64,000 nucleotides of DNA, taken from Ascoidea rubescens DSM 1968 (lineage: Eukaryota; Ascomycota; Saccharomycetes; Ascoideales; Ascoideaceae). Shown in pieces: positions 48,101-59,579 of this stretch; position 1 is the first letter of the stretch; every line of letters starts with the position of its first letter. The stretch spans positions 289,234-353,233 of the forward strand of contig NW_017962928.1 of the NCBI RefSeq assembly GCF_001661345.1, written 5' to 3'. Under the pieces are notes generated by a model. It saw only the letters and a list, made by a program, of their open reading frames with translations, had not been told where the DNA came from and did not search any database. Position numbers and translations under genes: made by a program.

Positions 48101-48682
48101 AAAACTTAAGGTATCTTTATACTGCAAGATTTGAGAGAGGTTTTTGTAATCACCAAAGGAGGACAAACGAATGGATTTGTTGGATTTTTTTGAAATCCTG
48201 TAAATATCCAAATGATTTTTAACATACAAAGAAATGTAAGCAGTTCTGTTGCCTGAAAAGCCAGGTGGAATAGTAACGTAGGGTGACAAAAAATGTTTTG
48301 AAATGCCTTCCTGCAATGATTTTTTGGAAGATAAATCTGTTTTTGAAATGCAAAAAATTTTAGTGATACTATTGATGATTGGGGTTGAAAAATCCTTATG
48401 GTTAGCATTAGCATTATAGTAGAATGTAAACTTACCAAAAATCTCATCAGGAGCTTTCTTAGTTGTTATAGGGGACTTATTTGGCATGGTGGATTTCAGA
48501 GTACTAGTTGATGTCCTATTTAGGTCAATTTTTGGGGAAAAAATATTGCTATGATCAATGTTGTTGGATGTGATTTGGGAAGAATGTTCAAGTGATTTGT
48601 TGGATCTTTCGTAAGATTTCAGAGTTTTGGAAACAGAAGAAAATGGATTGGAGTAATCAGAATCAAAATCGAAATTAGACAT
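45140..48682 (-). CDS. Multi-ZZ zinc-finger protein, Nbr1-like candidate selective autophagy receptor
   Basis: A 1,180-residue protein with at least three ZZ zinc fingers. ZZ1 is at about 392-455 (YCDIC, YKCLDCSDFDLCEIC). Two more are at about 584-640 (HYCDNC, FNCKTCNDFDLCETC) and 658-715 (YYCDIC, YHCSDCCDFDLCGNC). A degenerate one lies at about 478-530 (LKCLTCSGC, FFCSDCF). A long coiled coil follows at about 830-945. An acidic tail ends in HDSEYEILSVTDSDGELI; Y1167-E-I-L1170 is a textbook Atg8-interacting motif with acids before it, and F1145-E-A-L1148 is a second one. Fungal Nbr1 proteins combine ZZ repeats with AIMs, and yeast Atg19 is a relative. No FW domain was seen, and an N-terminal PB1 domain is not clear. 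Next gene on the same strand is VPS41. Confidence 0.75.
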   Translation of the reverse strand: MSNFDFDSDYSNPFSSVSKTLKSYERSNKSLEHSSQITSNNIDHSNIFSPKIDLNRTSTSTLKSTMPNKSPITTKKAPDEIFGKFTFYYNANANHKDFSTPIINSITKIFCISKTDLSSKKSLQEGISKHFLSPYVTIPPGFSGNRTAYISLYVKNHLDIYRISKKSNKSIRLSSFGDYKNLSQILQYKDTLSFIIFFKNDKLVTNYVYEHILDKTNDMVGISPLPLLQMSQSISSDSTTSGISIFQSPSFNDNTINPDLTDTAEAGSSANLGLLFRQSSPTSAPDSNLSNYLSNANNTTQSAPKSNFTNSDIDSISPKILPVTLSQGSIEHLTQSILKNESFLTLKAELTNDISKNILKKLSQTLSESTALASDNNIASRKKVNKPGFLSHKNIYCDICSPKYLENFPSSSINGTRYKCLDCSDFDLCEICKETYDSECSTEPTENEPHTKYHNLLILPKSYYDVSQLSSSAHLQLAKVNSLKCLTCSGCSNTISSLAYRYLTHDLDNQANNFFCSDCFDKTFDHQSPALRVNLSKNKKKTDSTCDYQKERSLNFECFSDPNDFTTIKPPSIPDTVFLRNFSSHYCDNCNIDVDDLRFNCKTCNDFDLCETCYYQYINDALSCPTIISDFDHLQVHEMEILGKKINRALNDGKIYYCDICDTKIFKERYHCSDCCDFDLCGNCNWEFLKIAFTDLNPKNFQHKKTHNVSIFFNKQETESKVNHCKVKTNQTNDESFVCNLPKTFRTQHADSYKLPFYDSLFSGDVDMFFDSNDKKLGAKIKSGSKRSGILKGNTKSSPIKRDVSFSDFFDLKKNKKIVIDFDSTEINNLINVQFLSLNSKVESNNALIFEKINSVTKELEKLSLSIDEKFATQNTKFQQNFEELESSINSISDNLNASENEFKKQICEVKDNLINDFSFVKTLINEQKETLTSLTISSAKMEGKFSNENMLKKMEREKLESDLNTRVNNNVDKSIETVDIYNGLEVQGNQVYQDISVSDQHQTKKISKESIAASKPANYLIAANEKTIKDKGNGSLASTVVLPILPKESIIFSGESSFLSRQYEPSKTSKISPPVSSVILRTQDEGDKADDEEDDDDDEIYNENFKSIIVTEDEKIGLTEGKSNLMDVDSRNQKDNYGSVYSSFEALDFTPKNDINDEKVEHDSEYEILSVTDSDGELI

Positions 48683-49599
48683 AATTCAAACTTTCAGCTA
48701 TAGGTATTTTTTAGATATCCTTTATATTTTTCGAGAAAATTAGTTGAAACTTAGATAAGATTCTGCTTTTTCAAAGTATTTCAATTTTTATGGTGTCAAA
48801 TTTAATAGGAAAACCTTTCAATTAAATCAGAATTAATACAAATGTATAATTTGTGATTGATGATTGATGATTAAGGAGTTGAATGGAAAATGGAGCAAAA
48901 ACAGATTGTTTGGAGTTATCGAGGCAAATAAAAACAAAAAGTAAAGATGTTCAATAGGTGAGAGAGGATATCAATTCAGAGCTGCTAAAGAGGTAACAAG
49001 AAGTTAAAATGAAACTATTGCTGTTCAAATAATCCTGAAATAGATTTCAAAAGGTTGGAGAAAAGCAGTGGAATATGGGACTTATATATAGATTGTAGGG
49101 TGGCAAGGGAGAGTACATCATCTTATCACAGTCATTAAACTAGTTGCTTTTTCGGAGTGCTGACCAAATTTGATTATGTAAGAAACATTTTGCACGAAAT
49201 GTGGCCGGAAAAAACAATACAAACTCGGAAGCTCGTGAAGTCATTATGGCCCGTTGCCCCCAAACGAAATACACAAGACTTAACCAATATGAAACGAAAA
49301 TTGTGTTTCAACAAACAACACTTAATTCACAAATACGTTGATGAAGATTGCAATCCAAAAAATATAAATATGATCACTAAATAGCTAAGTAGGAATAAAA
49401 TAAAACAAGAAAGGAAAAGGAGAGAGAAATCTACTAAGTCATGAGCACTAGAAGAAATCTGTCCTTCCTTCGACGACTGTCAAGCTGACAGCATTCATGT
49501 CAAGAACACTGAAAGTGATAACAAAGAGGAACTTGATAGTTCACCAAAGGCTTCCGAAATTAACGAATTAAATCAGAGTTGAGTTAATTGAATCGAATG

Positions 49600-50140
49600 T
49601 TGCATCCGGATTTGAGCGACTAGAACGAATGCTCGAAAGTGTATTAGCTCGTAACGAACGGACGGATTTCGGTTATTCAAGGTCACAACAAAACAGATAC
49701 TTGATTACTCTAAATCAGGTGATATATTACTGGTTATGATTGGAAGTAAAGATGGCTTTCGACGTTGGATTAAATTTTGGATGGATGCTTACCAATCAGC
49801 TGCTAAAGGTAAAGCACAAATAAACAATAAAGATTAGTATTTTTTACTTTTCAAATAATCTGATTAATGATACAATTAATTCTTATGAAGCTGCTGTTTA
49901 TCATGGCAGAAGATCATTACTTGAGCAAGATAAGCCCAGATTGAGTTTTTTAAATCATATCTTCACGTGACCTCTTTAAGCTGTGGATAGATTGTTGTAT
50001 TAGTAACTTGAATATCACATGCGGAGCCAATCTGCATTATCCACCGCAGGCCGCATAATATGGGCTTATCATGCAGCAACAACGATAAGAGCAAGTTTAT
50101 TGCAGAACAACTGGATGGAACAACTCTACAGGCTTAATTT
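49600..50140 (+). pseudogene. Relic coding sequence in three blocks
   Basis: Successive plus-strand frames read as ordinary protein but are cut by stops and shifts. Around 49598-49690 a frame gives FERLERMLESVLARNERTDF. From 49682 to 49837 another gives ILLVMIGSKDGFRRWIKFWM. From about 49861 to 49971 a third gives SYEAAVYHGRRSLLEQDKPR, and from about 50018 a further one gives AGRIIWAYHAATTIRASLLQ. Composition and spacing suggest one decayed gene or mobile-element gag-like frame. Multiple unrecognised introns are an alternative. I do not recognise the family. Confidence 0.35.
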
Positions 50141-51285
50141 TTCAGGTAAAGGGTTGTCTTTGAATAATTAAGGAAAAAAAGTTTGCGTTGGTAAAAGTCA
50201 TTACACATTTAGATATTACCGCTCTAAGGTTATAAGCAAAATTCAAATAGAATACATACATTTATGAAGTTAAGTAATTGAAAGGAATGGCAGATCAATG
50301 CCATTTATTCGGTTTTTAGTACGTATTTATGAAAGGCCAATTTGAAATTAAACTTTTTAGATTCATTTATATGTATTTTCTGACGAAAAAACACCCTTCG
50401 CCATAGAAATAATTGCTTCGTTATATTATTTTCTTTTGTTTCTTTTTTTTTTCTTTTATTCTTTTATTCTTTTATTCTTTTATTTTTTTTTTTCCTTTCT
50501 TAAATTATATTGGATTGTATTAGATTGTATTAGATTGTTTTTGGGGGTTTTTTTAATGTTTTCATTTGGGTTTTTACAATGGATTACAATATAAATCCGA
50601 AATAATCGATATGACTATTGATTGCAATTTCAACTCTGCAATATAAATTGATTTCTGTTGATGGATTTCTACTAATTGCTTTTTAAATATTATCGATAGT
50701 AGTATGAGAAAAGCCAGTAGTTGTTAAAAATCAATAAGAAATTTATCCAACTGATGGCATTAACGGCTTTTTTTTTTGTTTTTTGTGAAATAAATAGTTC
50801 AATCAATCATTCCTCTGAGATTAAAACCGGTATAATTACATGAAGAATTAATATAGTTGAACAATTATACTATTAACAAGCCTGTTTAATTCCTTTTTAA
50901 TTTAAATAGTAAAATAAAATTGTTTGTGATAAACTACAATTTAGAGTAAGAAACACAATATAAATTCACATTGTACTGTTTTCAGATGAAAACTTAAAAA
51001 TAATGAAAATAAACAAACAAAAACAATTAATTAAATGGTTAATACTCAAAGCTAAAGAGAACACATTCAAAATATTTCATTAAACAATTACCTTAAATTA
51101 AACTGGTATCTTGTAAGCATGGAATTCACATGGCCTTTAAAATGTATTTGGAAGGCTACTTTCACAAACACTGCAGCATATAATTTAATTTTTAAAACAA
51201 AGGATGCAAAACAAGATATCTAAGCGAATAAACATTCAATCAAAAGTATTATTATATATAGGGCCTTGCCAATATCTGTTTAAAG

Positions 51286-51325
51286 TCCTTTCAAATCCTT
51301 TCAAATCCTTTCAGAACCTTTCAAA
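51286..51325 (+). repeat. Tandem 10-base repeat TCCTTTCAAA x4
   Basis: Two exact copies are followed by two copies with one change each (TCCTTTCAGA, ACCTTTCAAA). Confidence 0.9.
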
Positions 51326-53140
51326 TCTGTTCTGCTATGATGTTTCATTGTTTTTTGTAGAACATTCTATCTCAAGTTGGAAGCCAAAAAAAAACAGGAA
51401 AAGCCATGTTATGTGATCCGGCTAATACCAATGTTTTGATGAGTTTGGTAATGTTACTTGTGCATACTGCATACACACTGTGAATGCTAATAATGCCAAT
51501 AGTCTGAGTATTATCACTAACGTTGGTGATGTTATACGATACCTGCGTACATACCGTAACAACAACGCCCTGAGTTGGCACATGACATGCATGTGCCAGA
51601 GTCATGTGACAAAGGGATCTGAACTTGCAATTTGTGTCTCACTCGTTGTGGACTCCTCTAGATTTCTCCAGGTGAAACAATATACAACTGAATGGCTTTT
51701 GCAAATGAACTTTTGAGACCTGTTGCTCAGCAGAGAATAGACAATTCCTCTAATTAACAAGTCTTTTCTCAAGGAACCAAGCGCTTTTATAGTTGATTAT
51801 ATTTGGTTTTTTACTTTCTCATGTTAATATGTCGTTGGACAAAAAACAGTTATAGAAAATAAGTTGATCAAGATATTTTGATCTAATACACAAAAGAAAC
51901 AAATTTACGGCAACTTCTCCAATTAGCTTGTTTGTGATATTTTATTTCAACCAACAGCAGCAATCATCCAGTCCAAAATAGATCTACAGGCTATCATCGC
52001 TTGTGATTGGCTGAATGGAATAGACGTTGTACGATTGGCACCACATACGAGGGCCCAAATGCTTTTCTCAGCGCAAATACGTATCTCCAAGCGCTCACAT
52101 GCATAGTGCATTGACGTTAGGCACAACAATGCGGATGAAAAGCAACATCACAGTCCAGGTATTACTTGCCGTTTATCAGAATAACACAATTAGGTCAATC
52201 ACAGCAGAAGCTCAACACAGGTATTATACCAGAATCGCTAAATAATAGCACCAGAAATCCATTTTATAGTTTTGGTTTTATGTTTTACGACCCGTGCTTT
52301 ATGCTTTATACTTTCTGATTAGAGTTTGTATTTTATCGTTCATACTTTATAACCAAAACAGAAAATTATCTCCTTTCTAATCTTTTTGGGAATTCATTTT
52401 TATTTTTTTTGGATTTAACTTGGTTTAATTTGATAATAAAATCAGATCTTAAAAGGATTTTGTTTTTTTCTTTATTATCGTTTTTAGATTTTTGAACAGT
52501 CACTATGAAAAACTATGATTCTTATTTCTTGATCTTGGTATACACATAATAGGACTCCAAATATCTTTATTCATTTGGGATATTATTTATTCTGCTTAAT
52601 ATTATTTTCTCTTATATAGCATTGTTTTATTATTTTTATTTTACTGTCTTTGATTTTATGTTGAAACTTTATACATTTTTTGAAATTACTTTAACAAAAT
52701 TCACAGATTCAAAGTTTATCTTTTTATAAGTTTAGAATTACTAATTTCCATCTCTCTTTTGGTTTTTCACTTACTATTCTGTTTTTATTTCCATATTATG
52801 ATAAATTAAAATTTTATTATAAATACCTAATCATATTCCTTTATTTAGAAGTCTCAATCAATTGAATTGTATTTTTAAAATCTTCTTATCCTATTATAGA
52901 TTAGAACATCATATACTTTATTTCCTTTTATTTATGTTATTTTAGTATATATTATCATTCTTATCCACTTTTTTACTTTTATACACATCAAAAATCATCA
53001 TCCAATAATTATACTACCATTATTACTATCACTATCACTATCACTATTATCACTAATAATTCTCTAATCAAAACCCTTGTTTACAATTATAAAACCAATA
53101 CCATCCACCACTATTAGTATCCAATACCTTTCAATTTTTA

Positions 53141-55423
53141 ATGGCTCAGGGAAAAGCTCTTTCAGTCCAAGATCATTCAAGGTGGACAACTGAAATGAAA
53201 TTAAATTTTATAAAACTTTTATTAAACGAACTAATAACAATAGACATATCCCCAAACTCAAAGGATTTTCCCAGATCTTCCTATATCAATGTTAAAAATA
53301 AAATGACTGACTATTATCCTGAATTATCAACAAAATTTGAAGTTAAAAAACTAAGAGCTGAACTACATAAAGTTGTAAGTATTAATATGACTTCAATAAT
53401 TAAAAGACAAAAAAAAAAAGAAAAAAATTACTCAAATTTCTTTAATTTGCTTTTTCTGTTTACTAACTGAAACATATTTACATATTCATTCTTGTTTTCT
53501 TCTCCTTTTATTCTCTATTAGATCGCTCATGAACATGATACTTTCGTTTTGCTTCAAGAAATAAGCTCTACTTTGGAATTCACTTATGATCCAATCAACA
53601 ACTGTTTCACAATAAATTTAAATCATTTTGATAAAATTGATAATTTAGATCAAAATACTATCGATCCAAATTTTAATAAAAATTCACCCTTTCTAAACCA
53701 TCGACATATTGGTGATATTAAATTTATTTTGAACAAAAAAAAACATTTAATCTTGAAACTAAGCAAAAAAAATAAAGCCGAATATCTATTTCTTTATGAT
53801 AAATACATTTATCCAAAATTTAATAATAACAATACAAATCACAATAATAACAATACAAATCACAACAATAACAATCAAAATAATACTTCCAATAATAATT
53901 CTAATATAACTACTACTGATCACAATTCACACAATAGTATTAACAACAACTTCAGTAATATTACCAACATCAGTGATATAAATGGAATCAATAATATTAA
54001 CAATATTAATGCTATAAATAATTTAAACAATATGAATAATATCAACAACTTAAACGCTCTAAATGCTCTAAATAATATCAGCAGCTTCAATAATTTAGGT
54101 ATAAGTACTTTGAATAATTTAAGTAACATCAACAGTATATCTCATTTAAACACTATTAGTAATATAAACAGCCTTAATAATGTCAGCAACTCCAATAACA
54201 TTGACAGTTTAAATAGTTTCAATGGTATTAATACAGAACCCTTTGCGATAAACAGCAACAGTAGCAGCAATAGCATAATGCTAACAAGTGGTACCTCAAG
54301 TTCAGTTTTATCAACACCTATCTCACTATCTTATGACGGAACAACTGGTTTATTTGGTAACGATAACGACTATCTTGGTTCTAGTCAGTCTAATCAATGT
54401 CTTTCAAAATCTGTTGTTAGCAACTATGATGCTTCATCAGGAAACAGTTCATCATCAACAAATATAAGTTCAAACACAAACACAACTGCAAATAGTGTAA
54501 ATGACTCCACTTATGAGAACAGAACAAGTATAACTTCTTCCGCTGGAACATACGGTACAATTAACATTGATCCATTTCCAAATGATTCTACTCTTGAGAC
54601 TCAACTATCATATCCCCAGCAAACTGCTTCAAGCAATTTATTTTTTCAACCTGCATCAAATAATTTAAACTCCATTCAAATATCACCTCAACAACCCTTT
54701 CTAAATCCATTTCACCAGCAACAGCAGAATTTCTTATTACAATCTCAGATAAATGCTAATAATCGTATTTCTGGTGGTTTAGAAGAAGGTTCCCAAAAGC
54801 CCTCAATCAATAATAACGAATTTAGTACTCCAATATTAACATCAAATAACATTATTACAGAATGCAATTTGATGAATAATTCTAACTCATACCAGAAAAG
54901 AATTTTCAGTAATGATGCTAAAATTAATAACAGCATTAGCAAGAAACAGAATAAAATTTCAAAACCAATGTCGTATGCACAACTCAAAAATCAGTATCAT
55001 TTGACTTTAGAAACTTTTAAGAACTATCTAAAACATGATAAGAATAACTATAAAATTGCCAGTGATATTGTTATGGATTTAATTTTTCGAAAAATAATTC
55101 CTTCAAATTTGTTAATGAAAATTTCTAAAGAGATTGAAAATAATGTTGTTTTTCACAATTTCATAATTAGCAACAATTACTCATTGGATGAGAAACTGAA
55201 TTTTATTTTAAACTATTTGGCAAGAACATCTATTAATGATGAATCTAACAGCGGGAAAATTGTTAACTCCTTTTGCAATGATAATAGCACAATTAATGAT
55301 ACAGAAGAGTCAAAAAGCAGAAATAACAGTTTTTGTAATGCAGAAAACATCAAACAATCTTCACTGAATAATAAAGTTGGTTGTATAATAAGTGAAGCTG
55401 AAACCGGAACCGAAATCAAATAA
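53141..55423 (+). CDS. Myb/SANT-like DNA-binding domain protein with Asn-rich middle, two exons
   Basis: Exon 1 (53141-53374) encodes 78 residues. The intron is 53375-53521, and exon 2 (53522-55423) completes a 711-residue protein. The N-terminus resembles the Myb/SANT-like domain found in transposase-related and fungal proteins. WTTEMKLNFIKLLLNEL is followed by a central helix pair and KKLRAELHKV; after the splice comes AHEHDTFVLLQEISSTLEFTYDP. The splice restores the usual domain order. Residues about 170-290 are extremely Asn-rich with Ile/Leu at intervals. The C-terminal region contains a helical segment (about 590-650) beginning MSYAQLKNQYHLTLETFKNY. It is probably a DNA-binding regulator. 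No named orthologue is recognised. Confidence 0.72.
53375..53521 (+). other. Spliceosomal intron of the Myb/SANT-like gene
   Basis: A 147-base intron with donor GTAAGT (53375-53380), a perfect branch point TACTAAC (53461-53467) and a pyrimidine-rich tract before the acceptor CTATTAG. It lies in phase 0, and both flanking frames join without a stop. Confidence 0.92.
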
Positions 55424-58400
55424 ATTTTTTTTATAATAGAAATTGTTTTTTTAATTTTTAATTTTTGATTTTTAGATTTATATTTTTGTTATTAATTTTT
55501 GATGGCTTGTTTTTTATCACTTTGTTCATTTTATCACCTGTTTAGTTTTATTCTTTATTTATTTTTATTGTATTTTTATTCAATTTCTTTCGTCATGTTG
55601 ATATTTTTTATTTCTTATGATTAATGTTTGAAATCAGGCTGGTATATTTTTATTTTGTTTTGTTTATACTTATTTCTATCTATTTTTTTAACCACTGACA
55701 TTGTATTTTTTTATTCTTTGTATAGTTTTATAATTGTATGATTATTTTTTTTTTTATTTGATAAGAAAGTATCTTTAAACATGAAAACATGATAAGATCA
55801 TTTTAGCTTTAATTGAGAGCTTAAAAATTGCATTAAAATTAATTAATCAGTATTTGGGGAACAAAAGGCAAAAACTAATCAAAAAATCGACAAAACAAAT
55901 GGAATTTCTAAATTGAGGTTGTCTTTTAATTAAGTTGTTTTACAAAAACTGAAATAGAAATATAATCCAAACACTAGACAAATAAAAGAATTTTGAAAAT
56001 CTCAAGGCTGTTAGAATTATAGTATAATAAGAATAATTTCAAATAATATTCTTACAAAATAAATTAACTTTAGATTTGTACGATTTGTTTCGTTCTCATA
56101 AATAAAAAAAAGAAATGAAATAGCAAGAAATCCTCAAATAGATCAAAATAACATAAAATATAATTTCAAAAAACAAAAAGAAAAAAGGTTAATTAAGTTT
56201 AAATTAAATCTAAATACTCAATTATCATTATGTAATATAGAATTACAAGAATTGCAGCTAAAAATAATAAATTGGAACACAGTAATCTGAACAGTAATTC
56301 AAAAAATTTCCAATAACAATTTACATTTCTAAATATAAAAAGAGTCAAGTGTAATCAGAACCCTAATAGTAAACATCCAATATCAAGGCATAAATCAGAA
56401 TGTATAATTGGGAGCGTTAAAAAAGCAAAAAGTGGTAGACACTATTTAGTTAAACTAGCAGTTCTTTTATACAATAAAACGTACCTTATCAGGTTGATAA
56501 ACATGTTTGATCTTGTCGAAGTTGTTTTTTCACTCATTAAATCAAGTTGTTTAAACGTATTAGTGTTTTATTTAATTTAAAAACTGTTTAAAATAATTGA
56601 ATTGAAAATTGTTAAAATTCAAGAAATTATAAAGGAACGCAAAGTAAAAGCTTTAGGTGTGTTGAGACTAATGTCATGGTAAGAATAGGCTCAAATAAAG
56701 TAAAGTATGTAATTAAATACAGTCACAATAGTTTAGTAGCAAAATATAAATTTAATAAAAAGGAATTGAAAAGTATATTCAATTAAAAGTTTATTATTTT
56801 CTATTGTCTTGAAATAAATTTATAGATAGATAACGACGATACTCTCTTATGTTATTAAATAAAACAAAAATTTATAAGCTAAAGGAAAAGCCAATGAACC
56901 GATAAGTAAAATGTGCCGTTAGAAATAGGCAAAATTTTTGGAAAAGAGGACGTTTTCCAAAATATTTTAGTTGAGAGACGTTTGAGTATACCGACAAAAA
57001 TAGGAACTAAATTTATATTTTTATATCAAATACGTTAAAAAATAAAACTATTGAGCAGAAACTATCAAATTATTATCCATAGAACGTGCAACTACAAAGT
57101 TAATGCAATTATGAAGAAATATTCTTCAATTGATTTTATCAGTTCTAGGCGAGTCTGGTAAATGCCACTATTTTGTCAGTGAAAAATTGATTTCAAGCAA
57201 TATACCGACTAAACATGTTTTTCATAACTCATCCTTAAGAATCAATAGAGAATATGATTGATAAGAGAGATCAGTTTGACAGATGTTAATGATTGTTTGG
57301 AAAGATGACCCAAACCACTCATATATTAGAACTAGAACTTTATACTATAGGCTCTCTAAAGGTTGGATGAACGAGATCAGCCAAATGGGTCAGACTTCCG
57401 AATATCCGGATTTGGTATCTCAGCTGCACATGCAAAGCACTGCAGAATCATGCATTCAAGTTTGACCATAGAAGGCTTGTTTTGTCTATATCTATGTTAT
57501 GGGGCTATTATAATTTGGGGGTAATATGGATTTTAATAATAGTATAGCAAAATTTCTGGCTGAGCTTGCTGTAAATACACCCAAAATATATACTCAATGA
57601 AAATATTTTCAAGAGTTCTAATATAAGTTGCTTTTCAGGTGGTTTTGATTGCTGAGATGTATTTTTTAATTAGAAATGAGTTTTTCTGGGTTTAAGATAT
57701 CAAAAACAGAATGAATTATTTTTATTAAATTATTTATATTGGAGTTTTATTTTTTATTGTACTAAGCCAACTATTTTAGCTCAAACCAGAATTCGAACTT
57801 AACAATATTATCAATTATAGTAGCTAAGTCTTAGTTCTTTCAGCGGGAATACCTAGAATGTAACTCTTTATAGTGTCTGCTCAGTTTGATTTTGGAACTT
57901 GTTGAGTTTAAATAAAACCTTTGGAGTTTCAAATATTGGAATATTTCGAAAAAGTTATCTTGTGACAATCCATTCTATTATATTTTATTCAAATATACAC
58001 AATACTTTTTCAATTTGACCTAAAATGGATTTCTGCAGCCCCGTACAGTTCTTGATTATTATGTCGGTTGAATATAAATTTGTATATTAATTTTTGATTG
58101 ATGACATTAAAGAGGTACTTACTAAACTGACAAATGTTTTCAAAATTAATCAAAAAAATATACTACAACTCGAATTTTAAGAATAGTTTGGTGATTCTAT
58201 GGTATTGGTTATCACTTTTGTAGTAATTTACAATTTCCAATATCTGTGTACCGCATTGGCCTGCATTTTTCATTCAGAAACCCGAGGGTTTAGGTATCAA
58301 ACTCTACCGATCATCAAAGAAAGACAAACAAATCATGTGATATCCTGCTACTTTGCGCCTATTGTTGGAGGAATGAAAACTCTCTAATTAAAGTTGGTCT

Positions 58401-59579
58401 TTCTAGCGTTGTTAAAGCTAACTTCCCATCTTCCTTTTAAGTATATCGTTGGCTTTAGAGTGATTCTGATGAGTATCATTGTCTTAGTAATTCGATCATT
58501 ATTGATGAATCGTTTGGCAACATCTAGTTGATGTTGGATCCACATTTACGAACGAATCTCAATCGAAAGATATCATGAACTGAACTTGCTGAAAAAATGC
58601 AATCTGTCGTTGGAACCAAAAGGTTGGTTTATTGAATAGAGTTTTTCTCAGTCTTCTGGTGAAACTTTCTGACAAAAATCACGATGCTCCAAATCAATTT
58701 GGTTTGTTTAGTGGTAGATTAGCGTTGATTCTAGGTGAGCATACACAAAAACCAAAAAGATCTTCGACTTTCTGTGATTGTGAACAGAAGCAAGTAATAT
58801 TCAAGTGTTTAGATAAACATATAATTCTTCTTAACTAGAAATACCTTATTGAGCACTGAGATATAATATAATCATTAAAAATATCATCCTTATTTGAATG
58901 AAGATTTTCCTAAAGTCTTTTCAATCACAAACAGATTCTCAATGAACTTTTATATACATGTTTACTTCCAAATTGTGTAAAAAGAAGGTGCAGACTTCGC
59001 AGAAAGAATTGGATCATTAGAGCTTACTATACCTTATGCAATTTTATTCAATCATTTTCTTTTTCTAATTATTTTTAGAACTATTTTGAAAACCATAAAT
59101 ACCCAACTCTATTTTATCAATTTTTATTTACTGGAAAAACCCAATGTTGTAATCAGGATTATATTTAATCACCAATTTCTCAACATTGTCGGGTGTAATT
59201 TTTGCTTGTTTTCAGCTGACATATAATCCGTTTTCAGGAAGCTATTTATCAGATCAAAAGTTGTGATTAATTCTAGCTAGGGTATTATTTTGTTTTGTAG
59301 TTGTTCAATTATATTTCATAATTCGAAGTTCAATAAAACACAAAGACTCACAAAAATTTATGAGAATTCATGTTGAAAGATCTGGAAAAGAAATTCTTTA
59401 TATATGATTAAGAAGACTAGAAAAATAATTACTTGTATCTTAAATTTCAAACCAGTGATAATTATATAAATATGTAAAGATTTATTCAAAAAAATTGGAA
59501 CATAATTGAGAGGAGCCCCATCCACTTTTAACAGAAAAATTCAAATAAAAACCCAATATTAATAATTATCTTTAGCTGA
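55424..59579. other. Gene-poor AT-rich region with broken open fragments
   Basis: About 4.2 kb without an intact gene. The first 1.6 kb is plain A/T-rich sequence. At about 57080-57480 and 58200-58850, base composition becomes more balanced and short open blocks with protein-like composition appear, for example RISIERYHELNLLKKCNLSL (58550-58615). They are interrupted by stops. These may be remnants of a mobile element or lost gene. No tRNA or tandem array was recognised. Confidence 0.45.

Larger units (their letters stand above)
48683..53140. other. Gene-poor AT-rich region with decayed coding-like fragments
   Basis: About 4.5 kb without a supportable intact gene. It contains broken protein-like blocks at about 49600-50140, a four-copy 10-base repeat (51286-51325), and a GC-richer patch at 51400-52250 with accidental open frames. 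Very T-rich DNA leads into the Myb-type gene. No tRNA was recognised. Confidence 0.5.

Noticed and set aside
49157-49384. 75-codon frame near 49.2 kb
   Set aside because: It begins with GTG, not ATG, has no similarity that I can see, and lies in the decayed region.
49929-50070. 10-base inverted repeat (GATAAGCCCA / TGGGCTTATC) as terminal inverted repeats of a DNA transposon
   Set aside because: The arms are only 142 bases apart end to end, enclose parts of two relic frames and show no target duplication. Too weak to call an element.
52276-52286. Exact match to the Saccharomyces ARS consensus (TTTTATGTTTT)
   Set aside because: In AT-rich DNA such matches are frequent by chance and origin motifs differ between yeast lineages, so it is not called an origin.
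17548-53060. Numerous triplet and short tandem repeats (AAT, ATT, ATC, AATAAC, ACTATC) considered as CRISPR or minisatellite arrays
   Set aside because: They are simple microsatellites without spacers, mostly in low-complexity coding sequence or untranslated regions. The organism is a eukaryote.
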